DNA of 64,000 nucleotides from Saccharomycodes ludwigii (GCF_020623625.1 NC_060200.1:1914501-1978500); one strand, 5' to 3'; counted from the stretch's first letter, positions 20,335-30,898 are shown. The notes: generated from the letters alone by a model not told the origin. Numbers and translations: made by a program.

Positions 20335-23268
20335 TCATGATTTATCTCCAAAAGTTTTGTTTAATTTATAAGCCAAATATTCAGCGCTTGGCTTTAATCC
20401 AAAGTCACTTTCATGTACCTTGCTAACTTTGTAATCTTTTAAATTTAACAACCTTTGAGAAATATGTGTAGCAGTACCTCTGAACCATATAATCTCGCCC
20501 TTGGTTCTATGGTCCATATTATTGATGTTATTATTGTTACTCAATAATCCTAATTTTTGTAATCTATTTTGATTTAATCTGTCTGTTCTTTGAATAACTT
20601 CTGTGTTTTTGGTAATACAAACAGGTAATACAAACGCAGAAGGTGTGTTTAATAGGATATGATCTGGTCTGATATGGCTGGCATTAGGAAATCCTAAGAC
20701 ATTGCTATTGTTGTGAACTTCATTAATATTGTTACCGCTGGCAGAAGTGGAGTTAGAGGTACTAATGTTACTTCTACCTGCATTTATCATTTGGTTTCTA
20801 CTGTGCTTTTGTTGTTTTTGGAAAGTTTGATAATACTTCTTTGGCTGTTCGATATGCATAGTTGATTTTTTAGGAACTACATTGCTACGTGGAACCGCTG
20901 AAACAGCGGCAGAAGAACTTATGAACTGTGGATTGTGATTATATGTTGAGCTAGGAGGACTATAAGTGATCCTTTTAGGTTGATGCATGGTAATAGGAGT
21001 ACTGCTGCTAGGGCTGTCAGCAAACGCTTCAGGCGATCTTTTCTGTGTTAAAGTGGGTAACCTACTGGTAGTAGTTATACCACTAGACTTAGGTAGTGCG
21101 CTTGCTGTAAAACTGTTGGTAATAATAGTGCCTGTTTCCGGCTCTAATTTACCTTCTTCCGGCGGATCATTGGGTCTGATAATGTAACGTGGACATGTGG
21201 CGGATGTAGAATATTCACCTAGATCATCCTTTTTCAGGGGCTTTCTTAAATACACCGCACCAACGATGGGAGGAGCATTTGGTAAACCCTTAGTAGGCTC
21301 AGGTATAGGGTCATCATAGGTGGCATTTTTAGGCAATAAGTGTTTAATTGGTGATTCATATTTGAAAAATTTTCTCCCGCTAACAAGAATGGTTGGTTCG
21401 TCAATATTACGAATTTCCTCCGGCAAACACGCTTTCCAAGTTCTAATTTTGTTGAAATTCTTATCACTTTCATTATATCTAAATTCGCAAATAAATAATG
21501 GTCCATCAACCTGAACATCCGGATTACCACGTTGAAACCTAGTAAAGTGGCAAACATAGCATTCACCAACAATGTCATCAACTGGGTGAATTCTATAATG
21601 TCCTGATTTACAAACTTCATTTTTGTAAAATAAACGGTCAACCCTATGAACAGTTTGCTCTGGTCGTAGGTACCAAGAGGCCTTAATCCACTGGCTACCG
21701 TCTTTATTCTGCCATATTATGTAAACCTGGCCAACTGTAGGCTTATTAGGATCATTGGGATTACGCAACAAAATCCATGATCCAGTTTTATAAACTTTCC
21801 CATTAACAACCACATGATCTAACACTTTTTTGGAATCAGCATCCGACCTAAATTCTTTATCTGGTCTAGCTAATTCAGCTTGTAAATATACATTAAACTT
21901 GTCTTCAAACTCCTGAGATTTGCGTAGAAACATGGTATCAGTTCTATTGTATAATCTAAAATTATTAATACATAATAAAACATCATTCTTAAATTGGTCA
22001 ATGTTTTGATACTTTTTGGCTTTAACTAGCTTTCTAATATCATCTAAACAAATCGGGTGCTTAACAATGGAGTAATAATCCGGACTTTCATTCTTAGGAG
22101 GAAGTCTATCAAAACTTTCGGTAATGCCTTCACCAAATCCATTAACTTCTTTCTTCAAGTATTTCAAAACATTTTTCATACGTTGTTCAAAAGGCAAATC
22201 CAAGATTGGGGGTCTACCGCGTCCAATGTGTTTTTCTTTAAATACTGGGGTAGGTGACATTGTATAATTTTTTGCTTGGGGCATACTGTATGGAGCTGCT
22301 ATTTGAACGGGAGAAGATGCTTGCGTGGCTGTTAATGTCTGTGGTGGTGAATGTGAAGATGAATATGAGATTGGTGTAGTTGAAATGGGATTTGGATTAT
22401 GCTGCGAGACTAGAGCATTATTGTTTAAGTTATTTTGTTGATTATTCTTATCATTAACTCCTTCAATTTTATCACTTCCAGCGATGTTGTTAGGATAACC
22501 GTTTATCGCAGATGTTGTATTATGTTTGGTAATAACAGTATTTTTTTCATTTTTATCTTTTAGTTGTTGTTTATCTTCCGACTCCTTGCTTTCTTCTGTG
22601 TCTTTTTCTTTCATTCCTCCTTTCTCTTTTTCTTCTTCCTCTGTTTCTTCTTCTTTTTCTTCTTCTTTTTCTTCTTCTTTTTCCTTCTCTTTTTCTTCCT
22701 CTTTTTCTGCTTCTTTTTCTTCCTCTTTTTCTGCTTCTTTTTCTTCCTCTTTTTCTTCCTCTTTTTCTTCCTCTTTTTCTTCCTCTTTTTCCTCTTCCTC
22801 TTTCTTGTTTTCTTGCTTCTCTTCTTCTTCTTCTTTTTCTTCTTCTTCTTCTTCTTCTTCAAGAATTGTTTCATTGTTTTCATCTGGTAAAGTGCCTAAA
22901 TCAGGGTAAATAACCTGATAACTTTTAATTAATTTAGGTAAACAATTCTTTTTAACAAAATCTTCAAAAATATTAGCATATTCATAGATTAAAGAATCTT
23001 CAGAATTATAAGTCTTTGCATTCCATACAATTTGAGCTAAATCAGTGACAAAATCTTGTGCTAAAGTATAATGATGCAACTTTTTTTTAATCTTACTCAA
23101 ACTCATGGGTTTAGTAATTATAACATAATAATCTGCAAAATCTCTCCTTGGGGGCAAATTTTTAAAAGTACCTGAAACATCACCTCCTTTTTCATCTTTT
23201 ATATTCAATAGTAATTCATAGGTGTTTTTTAGTTTACGTAATAATATTTTTGTAGCATGATCTGACAT
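20335..23268 (-). CDS. RSC1: RSC chromatin-remodelling subunit, single ancestor of Rsc1 and Rsc2
   Basis: Rsc1 and Rsc2 are paralogous bromodomain subunits of the RSC nucleosome remodeller. The 977-aa protein has bromodomain 1 (about 8-115), a Glu/Lys-rich tract (about 136-215), an AT-hook (HIGRGRPPI, about 347-355), bromodomain 2 (about 360-470) and a BAH domain (about 490-610), then a low-complexity region and a short conserved C-terminus. Yeast Rsc1 is 928 and Rsc2 889 aa. Neighbours come from both the YGR056W (RSC1) and YLR357W (RSC2) tracks, so this is the pre-duplication gene and either symbol would do. The acidic/basic tract is longer than I recall in either paralog. Confidence 0.95.
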   Translation of the reverse strand: MSDHATKILLRKLKNTYELLLNIKDEKGGDVSGTFKNLPPRRDFADYYVIITKPMSLSKIKKKLHHYTLAQDFVTDLAQIVWNAKTYNSEDSLIYEYANIFEDFVKKNCLPKLIKSYQVIYPDLGTLPDENNETILEEEEEEEEKEEEEEKQENKKEEEEKEEEKEEEKEEEKEEEKEAEKEEEKEAEKEEEKEKEKEEEKEEEKEEETEEEEKEKGGMKEKDTEESKESEDKQQLKDKNEKNTVITKHNTTSAINGYPNNIAGSDKIEGVNDKNNQQNNLNNNALVSQHNPNPISTTPISYSSSHSPPQTLTATQASSPVQIAAPYSMPQAKNYTMSPTPVFKEKHIGRGRPPILDLPFEQRMKNVLKYLKKEVNGFGEGITESFDRLPPKNESPDYYSIVKHPICLDDIRKLVKAKKYQNIDQFKNDVLLCINNFRLYNRTDTMFLRKSQEFEDKFNVYLQAELARPDKEFRSDADSKKVLDHVVVNGKVYKTGSWILLRNPNDPNKPTVGQVYIIWQNKDGSQWIKASWYLRPEQTVHRVDRLFYKNEVCKSGHYRIHPVDDIVGECYVCHFTRFQRGNPDVQVDGPLFICEFRYNESDKNFNKIRTWKACLPEEIRNIDEPTILVSGRKFFKYESPIKHLLPKNATYDDPIPEPTKGLPNAPPIVGAVYLRKPLKKDDLGEYSTSATCPRYIIRPNDPPEEGKLEPETGTIITNSFTASALPKSSGITTTSRLPTLTQKRSPEAFADSPSSSTPITMHQPKRITYSPPSSTYNHNPQFISSSAAVSAVPRSNVVPKKSTMHIEQPKKYYQTFQKQQKHSRNQMINAGRSNISTSNSTSASGNNINEVHNNSNVLGFPNASHIRPDHILLNTPSAFVLPVCITKNTEVIQRTDRLNQNRLQKLGLLSNNNNINNMDHRTKGEIIWFRGTATHISQRLLNLKDYKVSKVHESDFGLKPSAEYLAYKLNKTFGDKS

Positions 23269-23771
23269 TGTTCTATCTTGGTCTTAATCAATTTTATTAG
23301 TAGTAAGTTTTGTTTTTGTTTTTGTTTTTTTTAATCAACACAAAAAAAGATAGAAATGAGGGGAAAGTATTGGAATTAATTACAATATTATAATTATATA
23401 TAATGAGCCTATTCGTCAATTGCAATATAGTAAATAAAAGTAATGCAAGACAGAAACATTATTAGTAATAATAATAATAATAATATATATATATATATAT
23501 GTATTTTATTTATCATTTTTCGCTTTTCGCTTTTAGCTTTTCGCTTTTCGAGGAAAAAAAAAAAAAAGGAAAAAAAAAAAGAAAGAAAAAATGCATTATT
23601 AAGTAAATCGTAACAAACATATCATACGTATAAAACAATTAAGAAACTTTGTACCTATTGTACCATTCCGCAACACATTTATTTGTTCATCTTTTTATTT
23701 CTGATTCATCTTAATATGTACAGTTATAGAAAAAAGAAATAAAAAGTGAAGGAACAAATCTCCAAATCTTC
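23269..23771. other. Intergenic: RSC1/2 promoter and MUP1 3' region
   Basis: Holds ATA and TA repeats (about 23466-23500) and about four 7-bp units of the type CGCTTTT (23521-23550). Nothing else is recognised. Confidence 0.6.
23521..23550. repeat. 7-bp tandem repeat (CGCTTTT, about four copies)
   Basis: Four near-identical heptamers, one carrying AGCTTTT, lie about 250 bp upstream of the RSC1/2 ATG. They could be a short minisatellite or a repeated factor site; no known site is an exact match. Confidence 0.7.
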
Positions 23772-25529
23772 TTAGTTTATAATTTCAGTGGTATTAATGA
23801 TTTTGTCAGTATCTTTTTTTATTGTATTATCATAATTACTATTGACATTTTCATTTTGATCCACATATTCAACGCTTGTTTCGTTAATATTTACTTCAGT
23901 TGTTTCTTCATTTTTATATTTTTTAACAATTTTCTTTCTCCAGAATCCGTCATCACCCAGCACCTCGGTATCAATTAAATCATATCCACCAATTTTAGGT
24001 AAAACAACGTACCAAATTACCCAATAAAGTCCACCAAATGCGAAAACACCCCAAGCAACGACACAGTGAATCCAATAGGGCATACTTTCGTAAATAGAGT
24101 CGCCAGCAGTTGGTGGGACATATGGTGCAATAATCAAATACAAGTTAGCCAACATGAAAAATGTAGTAATAAAATAACCAGCACGGATGGGAGGGTTCCA
24201 TTCAATAATACCTCTTTTTTTTTGGATATAAATGTAAAGTAATCCGCCACTAATACAAAAATTAATGATGTTCATTGGATAAGAAACCAAATTCAAGATA
24301 AAATTATAAGCGTCGCCCGGTGGAGGTGCAATAATGGTTACTAAGCAAACAATAAAATGCTGAAACAATCCAATTGTTGGTGAATTAAAAGGTTTGGAAG
24401 TTGCAAAAAAAGATGAAAATGGTAAAACACCCTCACGGCCTAACTGTTGAATGATTCTACCTTGTGCAAAAATAACAGATAAAACATTACCCAATGCACT
24501 TAAACCAACAAAAACAGAAGCAGCTTGTTTGGCACGACCACCAAACGCCAAGTCAAAAAAATCTGCAGCTAAAATTAACTTTGATGAAACCAATTTTTCC
24601 TTTGGCACAACTGCAAAATAAGCAATATTACAGAAAATGTATATGATAGCAATGAAAATCAAGGAGGTTGGACCTGCGATTTTTAGCGTACGAACAGGAT
24701 TTTTAACTTCGCCCAATGCATAGTTTACATTAGAATAACCAATAAAGGACCATATGACGTTATATAGGGCATTTACAATGCCATAAGCAGTAGTGTTTTT
24801 TGTACCTTCAAAGGCATTATGGAAATTGTTTGTTTTGTAGTGATTTGGTAAACCACCACCTAAAGCAACCCAACCAGTAATTGAAATAAAGATAACAATA
24901 CCAATTTTAAAAATACCCAAAACGTTTTGCAAATATATACCCGCTTTAACATTTATGGCATTTACTAAAAAGCAAAAGCCAATCACCGCAACACCAACAC
25001 CACGTTGGTTCCATTCAGTTATTTCTACATTCCCGGCAGTTAAAAACATGATTGCGCAGTTGACTGAATTACCAGCTGCCCATCCTAAAAAAAAAATATA
25101 TGAGGCATAGCAGCTGGTGACTAAAAATTTGGGTTTTTGGAAAATATATTCCAGGTAATTTTTTTCACCACCGTTACGAGGAATCGCAGTACCAAATTCC
25201 ATGTACACGTACATGCCAGCTAGTGCAATAATTGCGCCACATGCCCATATAATTAAGGCCAAACCAATAGATCCTGACATGGTATACACGCTTGATGGCG
25301 TGGCAAAAATACCACAACCAACCATACGATTACAAATTAAGCCTATACATGATAATAAACCTATTTTCTTATTTCCTTTGTCCAAACTAGTGATCATGTT
25401 TTGTTCATTTTCTTGTTTTGAATTAAACGTACTAACATTGCTGCTACTATCTGTTCTTGAGTTAATTGAATAGTTTTCTTTGTTGAAAACATTCAGTTGT
25501 GGAAAAAAACTTTTTTTAATTTCTGTCAT
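23772..25529 (-). CDS. MUP1: Mup1-like high-affinity methionine permease
   Basis: Mup1 imports methionine and cysteine at the plasma membrane. The start is set at the ATG at 25529 (MTEIKKSFFPQL), giving 585 aa against 574 in yeast. The open frame further upstream has only a TTG and a poly-Asn run, so I reject it. The family motif NRMVGCGIFATPS marks the first membrane helix of the YAT/APC group, and about 12 hydrophobic helices follow up to about residue 510. The hydrophilic N-tail would hold ubiquitination and arrestin-binding sites. The downstream-facing neighbour RSC1/2 and upstream eIF2A match YGR056W-YGR055W-YGR054W. Confidence 0.92.
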   Translation of the reverse strand: MTEIKKSFFPQLNVFNKENYSINSRTDSSSNVSTFNSKQENEQNMITSLDKGNKKIGLLSCIGLICNRMVGCGIFATPSSVYTMSGSIGLALIIWACGAIIALAGMYVYMEFGTAIPRNGGEKNYLEYIFQKPKFLVTSCYASYIFFLGWAAGNSVNCAIMFLTAGNVEITEWNQRGVGVAVIGFCFLVNAINVKAGIYLQNVLGIFKIGIVIFISITGWVALGGGLPNHYKTNNFHNAFEGTKNTTAYGIVNALYNVIWSFIGYSNVNYALGEVKNPVRTLKIAGPTSLIFIAIIYIFCNIAYFAVVPKEKLVSSKLILAADFFDLAFGGRAKQAASVFVGLSALGNVLSVIFAQGRIIQQLGREGVLPFSSFFATSKPFNSPTIGLFQHFIVCLVTIIAPPPGDAYNFILNLVSYPMNIINFCISGGLLYIYIQKKRGIIEWNPPIRAGYFITTFFMLANLYLIIAPYVPPTAGDSIYESMPYWIHCVVAWGVFAFGGLYWVIWYVVLPKIGGYDLIDTEVLGDDGFWRKKIVKKYKNEETTEVNINETSVEYVDQNENVNSNYDNTIKKDTDKIINTTEIIN

Positions 25530-25569
25530 CTTATTGTTCCTATTTAAATGTGTGTTCCAAATTGCTATC

Positions 25570-25604
<35 letters not shown>

Positions 25605-25716
25605 GTTTATTAACTGCAATGATTTGCAATGTTGTTTATTTTTACTTTTAAGGAGATTAAAATACTAGTTATAAAGTGATAAATGATCAACTAGGCTGAA
25701 GAGTTGTTAATTTATT

Positions 25717-25749
<33 letters not shown>

Positions 25750-26907
25750 AAAGAAATATTTCAAACACTATTTTACTTCATTTATATATTAAATGTTTCT
25801 TGGATTTGATATAAACAAAAGAATTATTAAAACTTTCTTTTGTCTTTTTCTAAAAAAAAGAAAGAAATTATAGTAATAAAATTGTTTATAGTGAGGTGAA
25901 ATGGCTTAAATATATGTAAACAGATATTAGTTAAGGTTTTTATTAATAATTGGATTTAGTTTTCCAATTAAAAAAAGGATATATTTTGATATTTTGAGTC
26001 AAAACAAATGTATGAATAAAACAGTCTAATAAAGTAATAAAGTAATGAGTGTATAAAGTATTCCAAAAGTTTTTAATTTTTTAATTTTTTTTTTTTTTTT
26101 TTTTTAATTTTCAAGGTTTTTATTGTGGTAAAATTATTAAATGAAAATTTGAATTTATGTATTTAAGTTACCAGTGACGCCGTAATAAATAGAGAGGTAT
26201 ATACAATAGCTCTTATCTAACACTGTATAATTATTGTGTCATTTCTCAAAATGTCTGCGACGTACAGAGATGGCATATTTATTCTACATTTATTTTAAAA
26301 TAGAAATAAAGTGTGTTAACATTTAATTGTGTCAAAAAAAAAAAAAAAAAAAAGGAATTCTATTTGAAGTAAAATGACCGTGTAAAGCTTGGATAATAAC
26401 CGGCATTAATAAATATAAATATATTAGTGCCGCACGAATGTCAAATATCGTACATATAATTACAGTAGAGCAAGACAATATTTCTTGTAAAGTATTAAAA
26501 AAAAAAATATAATATCTATTGATACAAGATAATGATAACCAATTGGTGCATATTTTAAAATATTTTTTACGCTTACTTTACCAAAGGCTATTAAATATAT
26601 ATATATATCAACGTTTAAAAGTTTTGCCTTAGGTAGAATTAAACTGCATTTTTAGTAAATTAAAACTGTGTAACCTTTTATGGTTTGTTTTTGCCGTTCA
26701 CATTTGTCTTTTGTCTTAAACATTTTTTATTAGAGAAACAGTAATTAAAACCAAATAAAGAACAAAGTTTATAATCATTTGCCACTATCTCAAACACCAA
26801 TATCAAAACAAAAAAGAAAAAAAGCGGGCAAAAGAAAAAAACTTGAACGTAATACTGTTGATATTGTTAATCCATACAACTATCTTGAGTCCCCTTCAAG
26901 AACGCCT
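25530..26907. other. Long AT-rich intergenic region between MUP1 and the tRNA gene
   Basis: Includes the MUP1 promoter. It has a pure A run near 25722-25748, T run near 26085-26105 and A run near 26335-26353. A near-match to the Met31/32 core, AAACTGTG, lies near 26663-26670, over 1 kb from MUP1. I saw no coding sequence and no convincing LTR remnant. Confidence 0.6.
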
Positions 26908-26979
26908 GGTTGCATAGTGTAGAGGTTATCACCGTGGTTTCTGATTCCGCCAACCCCGGTTCGAATCCGGGTGCGACCG
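26908..26979 (+). tRNA. tRNA-Gln (anticodon CTG), slightly atypical
   Basis: A 72-nt cloverleaf folds with a 7-bp acceptor stem (GGTTGCA with TGCGACC, one G-T pair). The A box region is TAGTGTAGAGG and the B box is a perfect GGTTCGAATCC. The anticodon loop TTCTGAT gives CTG, read as glutamine. The D-arm and T-arm are nearly identical to yeast tRNA-Gln. Two oddities: the top pair of the anticodon stem is T-T (positions 31-39), and the discriminator base is G where yeast tRNA-Gln has T. It lies between MUP1 and the eIF2A gene. It may be functional, or a copy starting to decay. Confidence 0.8.
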
Positions 26980-27340
26980 AGTTGTCACTAGTACATTAGT
27001 GATTATAAATTTTTTTTTTGATTTAAAAACATTTATTGTTTTTAATTACGAAACTGTTATTTAGATCATAACAAAAATTGGTATTGACTTTTTAATATAA
27101 ATAAAAAAAAGAAAGCAGGAATAGAAAAGAAATAACAACACATTTTTATTTACTTATATATATATATATATATATATGTGGAAAAGAAAAACGTAAACAG
27201 ATAACGTGTATTTACATATCGAATCATAGGAAAGAAAGGAAGTTTATTAATTTCTTCATCAATAGACATGGAATAAACAAAAATTAAATATTGAGTATTA
27301 TAAAACTAGTGGCATTAAAGCGGATAGTATATCATAATCC
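26980..27340. other. Intergenic between the tRNA and the eIF2A gene 3' end
   Basis: Holds the tRNA terminator and a TA repeat (about 27155-27178). Nothing else is seen. Confidence 0.6.
27010..27019 (+). terminator. Pol III terminator T-run for the tRNA
   Basis: A run of ten T residues about 30 nt after the tRNA 3' end is the first strong Pol III stop downstream. Confidence 0.6.
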
Positions 27341-29209
27341 TCAAATGTCATCTCTAGTCCAACCCAAAAAATTTAATTCTTTTAAAACTTTATCTTCTGT
27401 TTGAATTTTTAAAACTTGTGTATCCTCCAATTTATCACCATTAGCTTTTTTTTCTTTCAAAGTTTCAATAGCTCTCAATTTTTTTAATAATGACCGAATC
27501 TTCTTTTGTTCTGGAGATATATCTGTATTGACTTTTGGAATAGTATTGTTATTATTAGAAGTGTTCCCATCAGAATTAGAACCATCATCCTTTTTCTTAT
27601 GATGTTTCTTTTTCTTCTTAGTGGCATTATTATCGACAAGTGGAGTGGCGCCTGGTACTAAACCAACAACATTTCGTTGTACCTTGGCATTATTGATCTT
27701 CACACCGTTGGCAGCAGCAGCAGCAGCTCTTCTGGCATGTGGTGGTCTATAGGCACCACCAGATCCTGTAGATCCGGAACCGTTAGAACCATGCAAAGCA
27801 GATGGATTGGAAACAGAACTTGGATGATCTAAAATATATTTTTCAGCACTTGGGTGGATTATCAAATCTTTTAAACTATTTACCTTAGGATCTGTTGGGT
27901 TTTCGCTGATTCTCCAGTCAATCTTCAGTAATTCTTTATATTCTCTAATGAAGACCAACTTGCCAGTATAATGCCATATTTTTAAGCCATTGTCAACTCT
28001 CAAACGAGGGGAAGTGGTTGCAGTCAAAATAAATTCGCCGCCTGGTGACCATTTACAAACAACACTATTAGCAGCATTGAAGGTGGATACCTTCTTATAT
28101 TTATCGTAACGATCCAAAATATCAACACTACCTTGTAAATTACCAAACCCAGCTAGAATTATATGTCTACCGCTTGGGGAATAGTCAATGGTATTTCTTG
28201 GTAATTTAGGTATAGAATGAATGACATTGGCTCTTAAGTCAAAGAAAGTCGTGGTAGCTGGCATAAACCCGTAACAGACAGCAAATTCTCTATTGGTTGG
28301 AGACCAAGTGAACCCATGAATGGGGCCTTCCTCGTTCAAGGAAACACGCATTGATTGGCCACCCAACTTACCATTAACTCCTTGGAAAGTAATTAAGTAC
28401 AATGTGTTTTCGCCGTAGTATGATTTGTTAGACTGATCAAAATCAGTGATAGCTAAGCATAAAATAGCAGTACCGGCATTGTTCCATGTCAATTGGCAGG
28501 AATCGGCTTTGAAAAAATTCTTGGAAACAATAGGTGTTTCGATTTTATTTTCAACAATCGGGTAAATACTTAAAACGGCAGGCTTGCCTCCTTTCTCAGC
28601 TTGGAAGATACAGATTGTTGGATGTTCAGTAGCTGGTGAAATCAAAAAGGTGCTAATTGGTTGTTGGCCAGAAGTAGTTAAAGAAGTCCATGGTTTATTA
28701 AAATTAAACGGAACGCCGGGTGTCAATTTGACGATTCGTAACTGTTTGCTACCATTCATTTTAATAACATAGTCATCCAACTTAGAAAACTGTAAGTACC
28801 ATCCATTTTGAGACTTGCTCTGGTATTCAAATTGGATTTCGTTAGTACTGTTGGCATCGTTGTTATTTATGTAAAATATTTTAACGTTTGGATATTCTGG
28901 TTGGTCCACTGGCGGTCTTTCCCAGGTTGATAGATAATTACCGCTTGGAGAAAAATGCAAATCGTATACATTATTTAACTGTAAAGTTAATTTTAATTCG
29001 TTGAAGGATTCACCGCTGAAAACTTGGACATTCGAATTGGATGCTATTGCTAAAAATCTGCCACATGGGGATACAATAGATGAATTTATTCTAAAATTTG
29101 CATCTGTTTGATTGAATTTTTCAGATAGATTCAATTCGTCGAAATCTGGATATCCTTTGAATATATTAATAGAGGAGGAGGTTCTAGCATATATCTGAGA
29201 AGAGGACAT
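27341..29209 (-). CDS. Eukaryotic translation initiation factor eIF2A (YGR054W ortholog)
   Basis: eIF2A is a WD-type factor implicated in non-canonical delivery of initiator tRNA. The 622-aa protein (yeast 642) has an N-terminal beta-propeller (about 1-420) with typical motifs such as FHWSPTNREFAVCYGFMPA-like and YSPSGRHIILAGFGNLQG. The family-conserved YRPPHARRA segment is at about 488-496, after a Gly/Ser linker, followed by a Lys-rich stretch (KKKKKHHKKKDD) and a C-terminal helix. It matches YGR054W in strand and neighbours. No intron or frame problem is seen. Confidence 0.95.
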   Translation of the reverse strand: MSSSQIYARTSSSINIFKGYPDFDELNLSEKFNQTDANFRINSSIVSPCGRFLAIASNSNVQVFSGESFNELKLTLQLNNVYDLHFSPSGNYLSTWERPPVDQPEYPNVKIFYINNNDANSTNEIQFEYQSKSQNGWYLQFSKLDDYVIKMNGSKQLRIVKLTPGVPFNFNKPWTSLTTSGQQPISTFLISPATEHPTICIFQAEKGGKPAVLSIYPIVENKIETPIVSKNFFKADSCQLTWNNAGTAILCLAITDFDQSNKSYYGENTLYLITFQGVNGKLGGQSMRVSLNEEGPIHGFTWSPTNREFAVCYGFMPATTTFFDLRANVIHSIPKLPRNTIDYSPSGRHIILAGFGNLQGSVDILDRYDKYKKVSTFNAANSVVCKWSPGGEFILTATTSPRLRVDNGLKIWHYTGKLVFIREYKELLKIDWRISENPTDPKVNSLKDLIIHPSAEKYILDHPSSVSNPSALHGSNGSGSTGSGGAYRPPHARRAAAAAANGVKINNAKVQRNVVGLVPGATPLVDNNATKKKKKHHKKKDDGSNSDGNTSNNNNTIPKVNTDISPEQKKIRSLLKKLRAIETLKEKKANGDKLEDTQVLKIQTEDKVLKELNFLGWTRDDI

Positions 29210-29941
29210 TGTTTCTTATATTTAGAATGTAAGAGGTGTATTTGATGTCTATGTTGTTTTATTTATTTTTTTATTTATTTATTTAAGAAGAAGAAGAAGG
29301 GAAGGGAAAGAAACAAAAAGGAGTAGATTATACAGATAGGGTTAAATTGTTGTGTTTAGCAATTAAAAATAAAGTTTGTTGATATAACTGTGTAATAGAT
29401 ATTTTTTGTTTTTTTTTTCCATTTTTTTCGTCGTCCTTTCATTTCTTTTCATTTCTTTTCTTTTCTTTTTTTCTTTTCTTTTTTTTTTTTTTTTTTTCTT
29501 TTGTTGGAAAATTAAATTCTTTCGTAAAATGCGGGAGGGAAAGCTGTCATATCTTTTACAGAGCGTGTTTTATTTTTAGTTATTAATTATTTTTCGCTCG
29601 TGTATTTTCTCACTCACACCCACACATCCAATATATCTTTTCATATTCCAACTTTGATTTTAAAACCAAAATAAACTATATCCGAATAACTAATAATTAC
29701 ACCCATTATCGGACTACCTTCTATATATCCCGTTTCAATTAAAAAATTAATATAAAATATTCAATCCCCCCCCCCCCTCAAAAGAAAAAAGCATCTATAA
29801 GCATTAAACAAAACAACCAGTATGGATCACTTTCTCTGAAATTGGTTCCTCCATTCAATTGCAATAAATTATCTATCTGCTTATAAATTAAAGAATTCCC
29901 CACTTAGTATAAATCAAAAATCAACAAAAAGGTACCTTAAT
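29210..29941. other. Divergent promoter between eIF2A gene and MCO32-like gene
   Basis: Contains GAAGAAGAAG (about 29286-29299), CTTTT/TTTTC pyrimidine runs (about 29435-29503) and an unusual run of 12 or more C residues (about 29766-29778). No factor site is firmly recognised. Confidence 0.6.
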
Positions 29942-30898
29942 ATGCTCAATTCCAAATTACCTAAAGTTATCAATATTACCAATTCATACTGTTCAAATCA
30001 TTATTTGCATTGTAGCATCAAAACAAATGTACTCGCTAAAATAGGAATGCACAGGGCTTTATCTTTATCTTCATTACATTTAAGGAGTCTTGTGAATACA
30101 CCTGTTATTTCAGTTTTAAGGGGTATCCATAGTAATCCAAATACTTTTGCTGACGTCAATCCCAACAAGAAATCGCAAAGTAAACTGGTCAATATGGGCG
30201 AAATGATCCTATACCTAGAAAGACATGGTGTACCGGAAATGCTCAATAAAACCATATCTAGCGATAAATTGTCAGATAATATAATCTTAAGGGTATTACC
30301 AACAACCCATCCATACTTACCTGTATTGCGTGGGAAAAACAGTTATAAAGCTACTATGAACACAATAAGTTTAATAGTAAGGAATTATTTGTTATTAAAA
30401 ACTAATAAAAATAATAAAAATAATAATAATAATAGTAGGAATAACACAAAAATAGGAAATGTAATTATACATGATGCTAATGTACAATATAAGTTACAAA
30501 TATCAAAGATTGAACCCATATTATCCGATGATTATAAGAATAAATGCCATATGTATAACTTTTATCTTAGTGAAATTAGTGACAAGATAGTAGTCAAATG
30601 GTTTGTCGTGTCTATTGTAGATGAGAACAGTAATGATACAGATATAGGAATGGATAACATTACTGATTCATCTAATCTAGGCTCGCATTTAGCAAATACT
30701 TCGGTCGATAAAATTAATGATATTAAACATCACATAAGAAATGATGCCAACAAAATTAATACCATCTTTGGTGGTATTTTTATATTTGAATTGGATGAGA
30801 ATAATGAAAAGATATTGGTGCATACCATAGATAGTGTAGAAATGCTTGATAATACATCTAAAAAGTTGCAAGACAGAGGAAAGTTAATATTTTCATGA
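29942..30898 (+). CDS. MCO32: Mitochondrial protein of unknown function, probable MCO32 (YGR053C) ortholog
   Basis: The 318-aa protein has a basic, hydroxylated N-terminus without acids for the first 60 or so residues, typical of a mitochondrial targeting sequence, with a likely processing region near LRGIHSNP. It is divergent from eIF2A, as YGR053C (283 aa) is from YGR054W, and the FMP48-like gene follows as YGR052W does. A mid-protein Asn-rich insertion lies near 155-172. A more conserved-looking C-terminal part contains GGIFIFELDENNEKILVHTI. No known domain is visible. The ortholog call is mainly from gene order. Confidence 0.7.
   Translation: MLNSKLPKVINITNSYCSNHYLHCSIKTNVLAKIGMHRALSLSSLHLRSLVNTPVISVLRGIHSNPNTFADVNPNKKSQSKLVNMGEMILYLERHGVPEMLNKTISSDKLSDNIILRVLPTTHPYLPVLRGKNSYKATMNTISLIVRNYLLLKTNKNNKNNNNNSRNNTKIGNVIIHDANVQYKLQISKIEPILSDDYKNKCHMYNFYLSEISDKIVVKWFVVSIVDENSNDTDIGMDNITDSSNLGSHLANTSVDKINDIKHHIRNDANKINTIFGGIFIFELDENNEKILVHTIDSVEMLDNTSKKLQDRGKLIFS

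Noticed and set aside
22526-22909. Plus-strand Ser/Phe-rich open frames opposite the RSC1/2 Glu/Lys tract
   Set aside because: They are mirror images of GAA/AAG codons in a real gene and have no independent features.
25530-25619. N-terminal extension of MUP1 with a poly-Asn run
   Set aside because: It would start at TTG, while an ATG at 25529 gives the normal Mup1 length.
25530-26907. LTR remnant near the tRNA gene
   Set aside because: I looked for TGTT...AACA ends or shared blocks with the LTR at 3272-3705 and found only weak, short resemblances.
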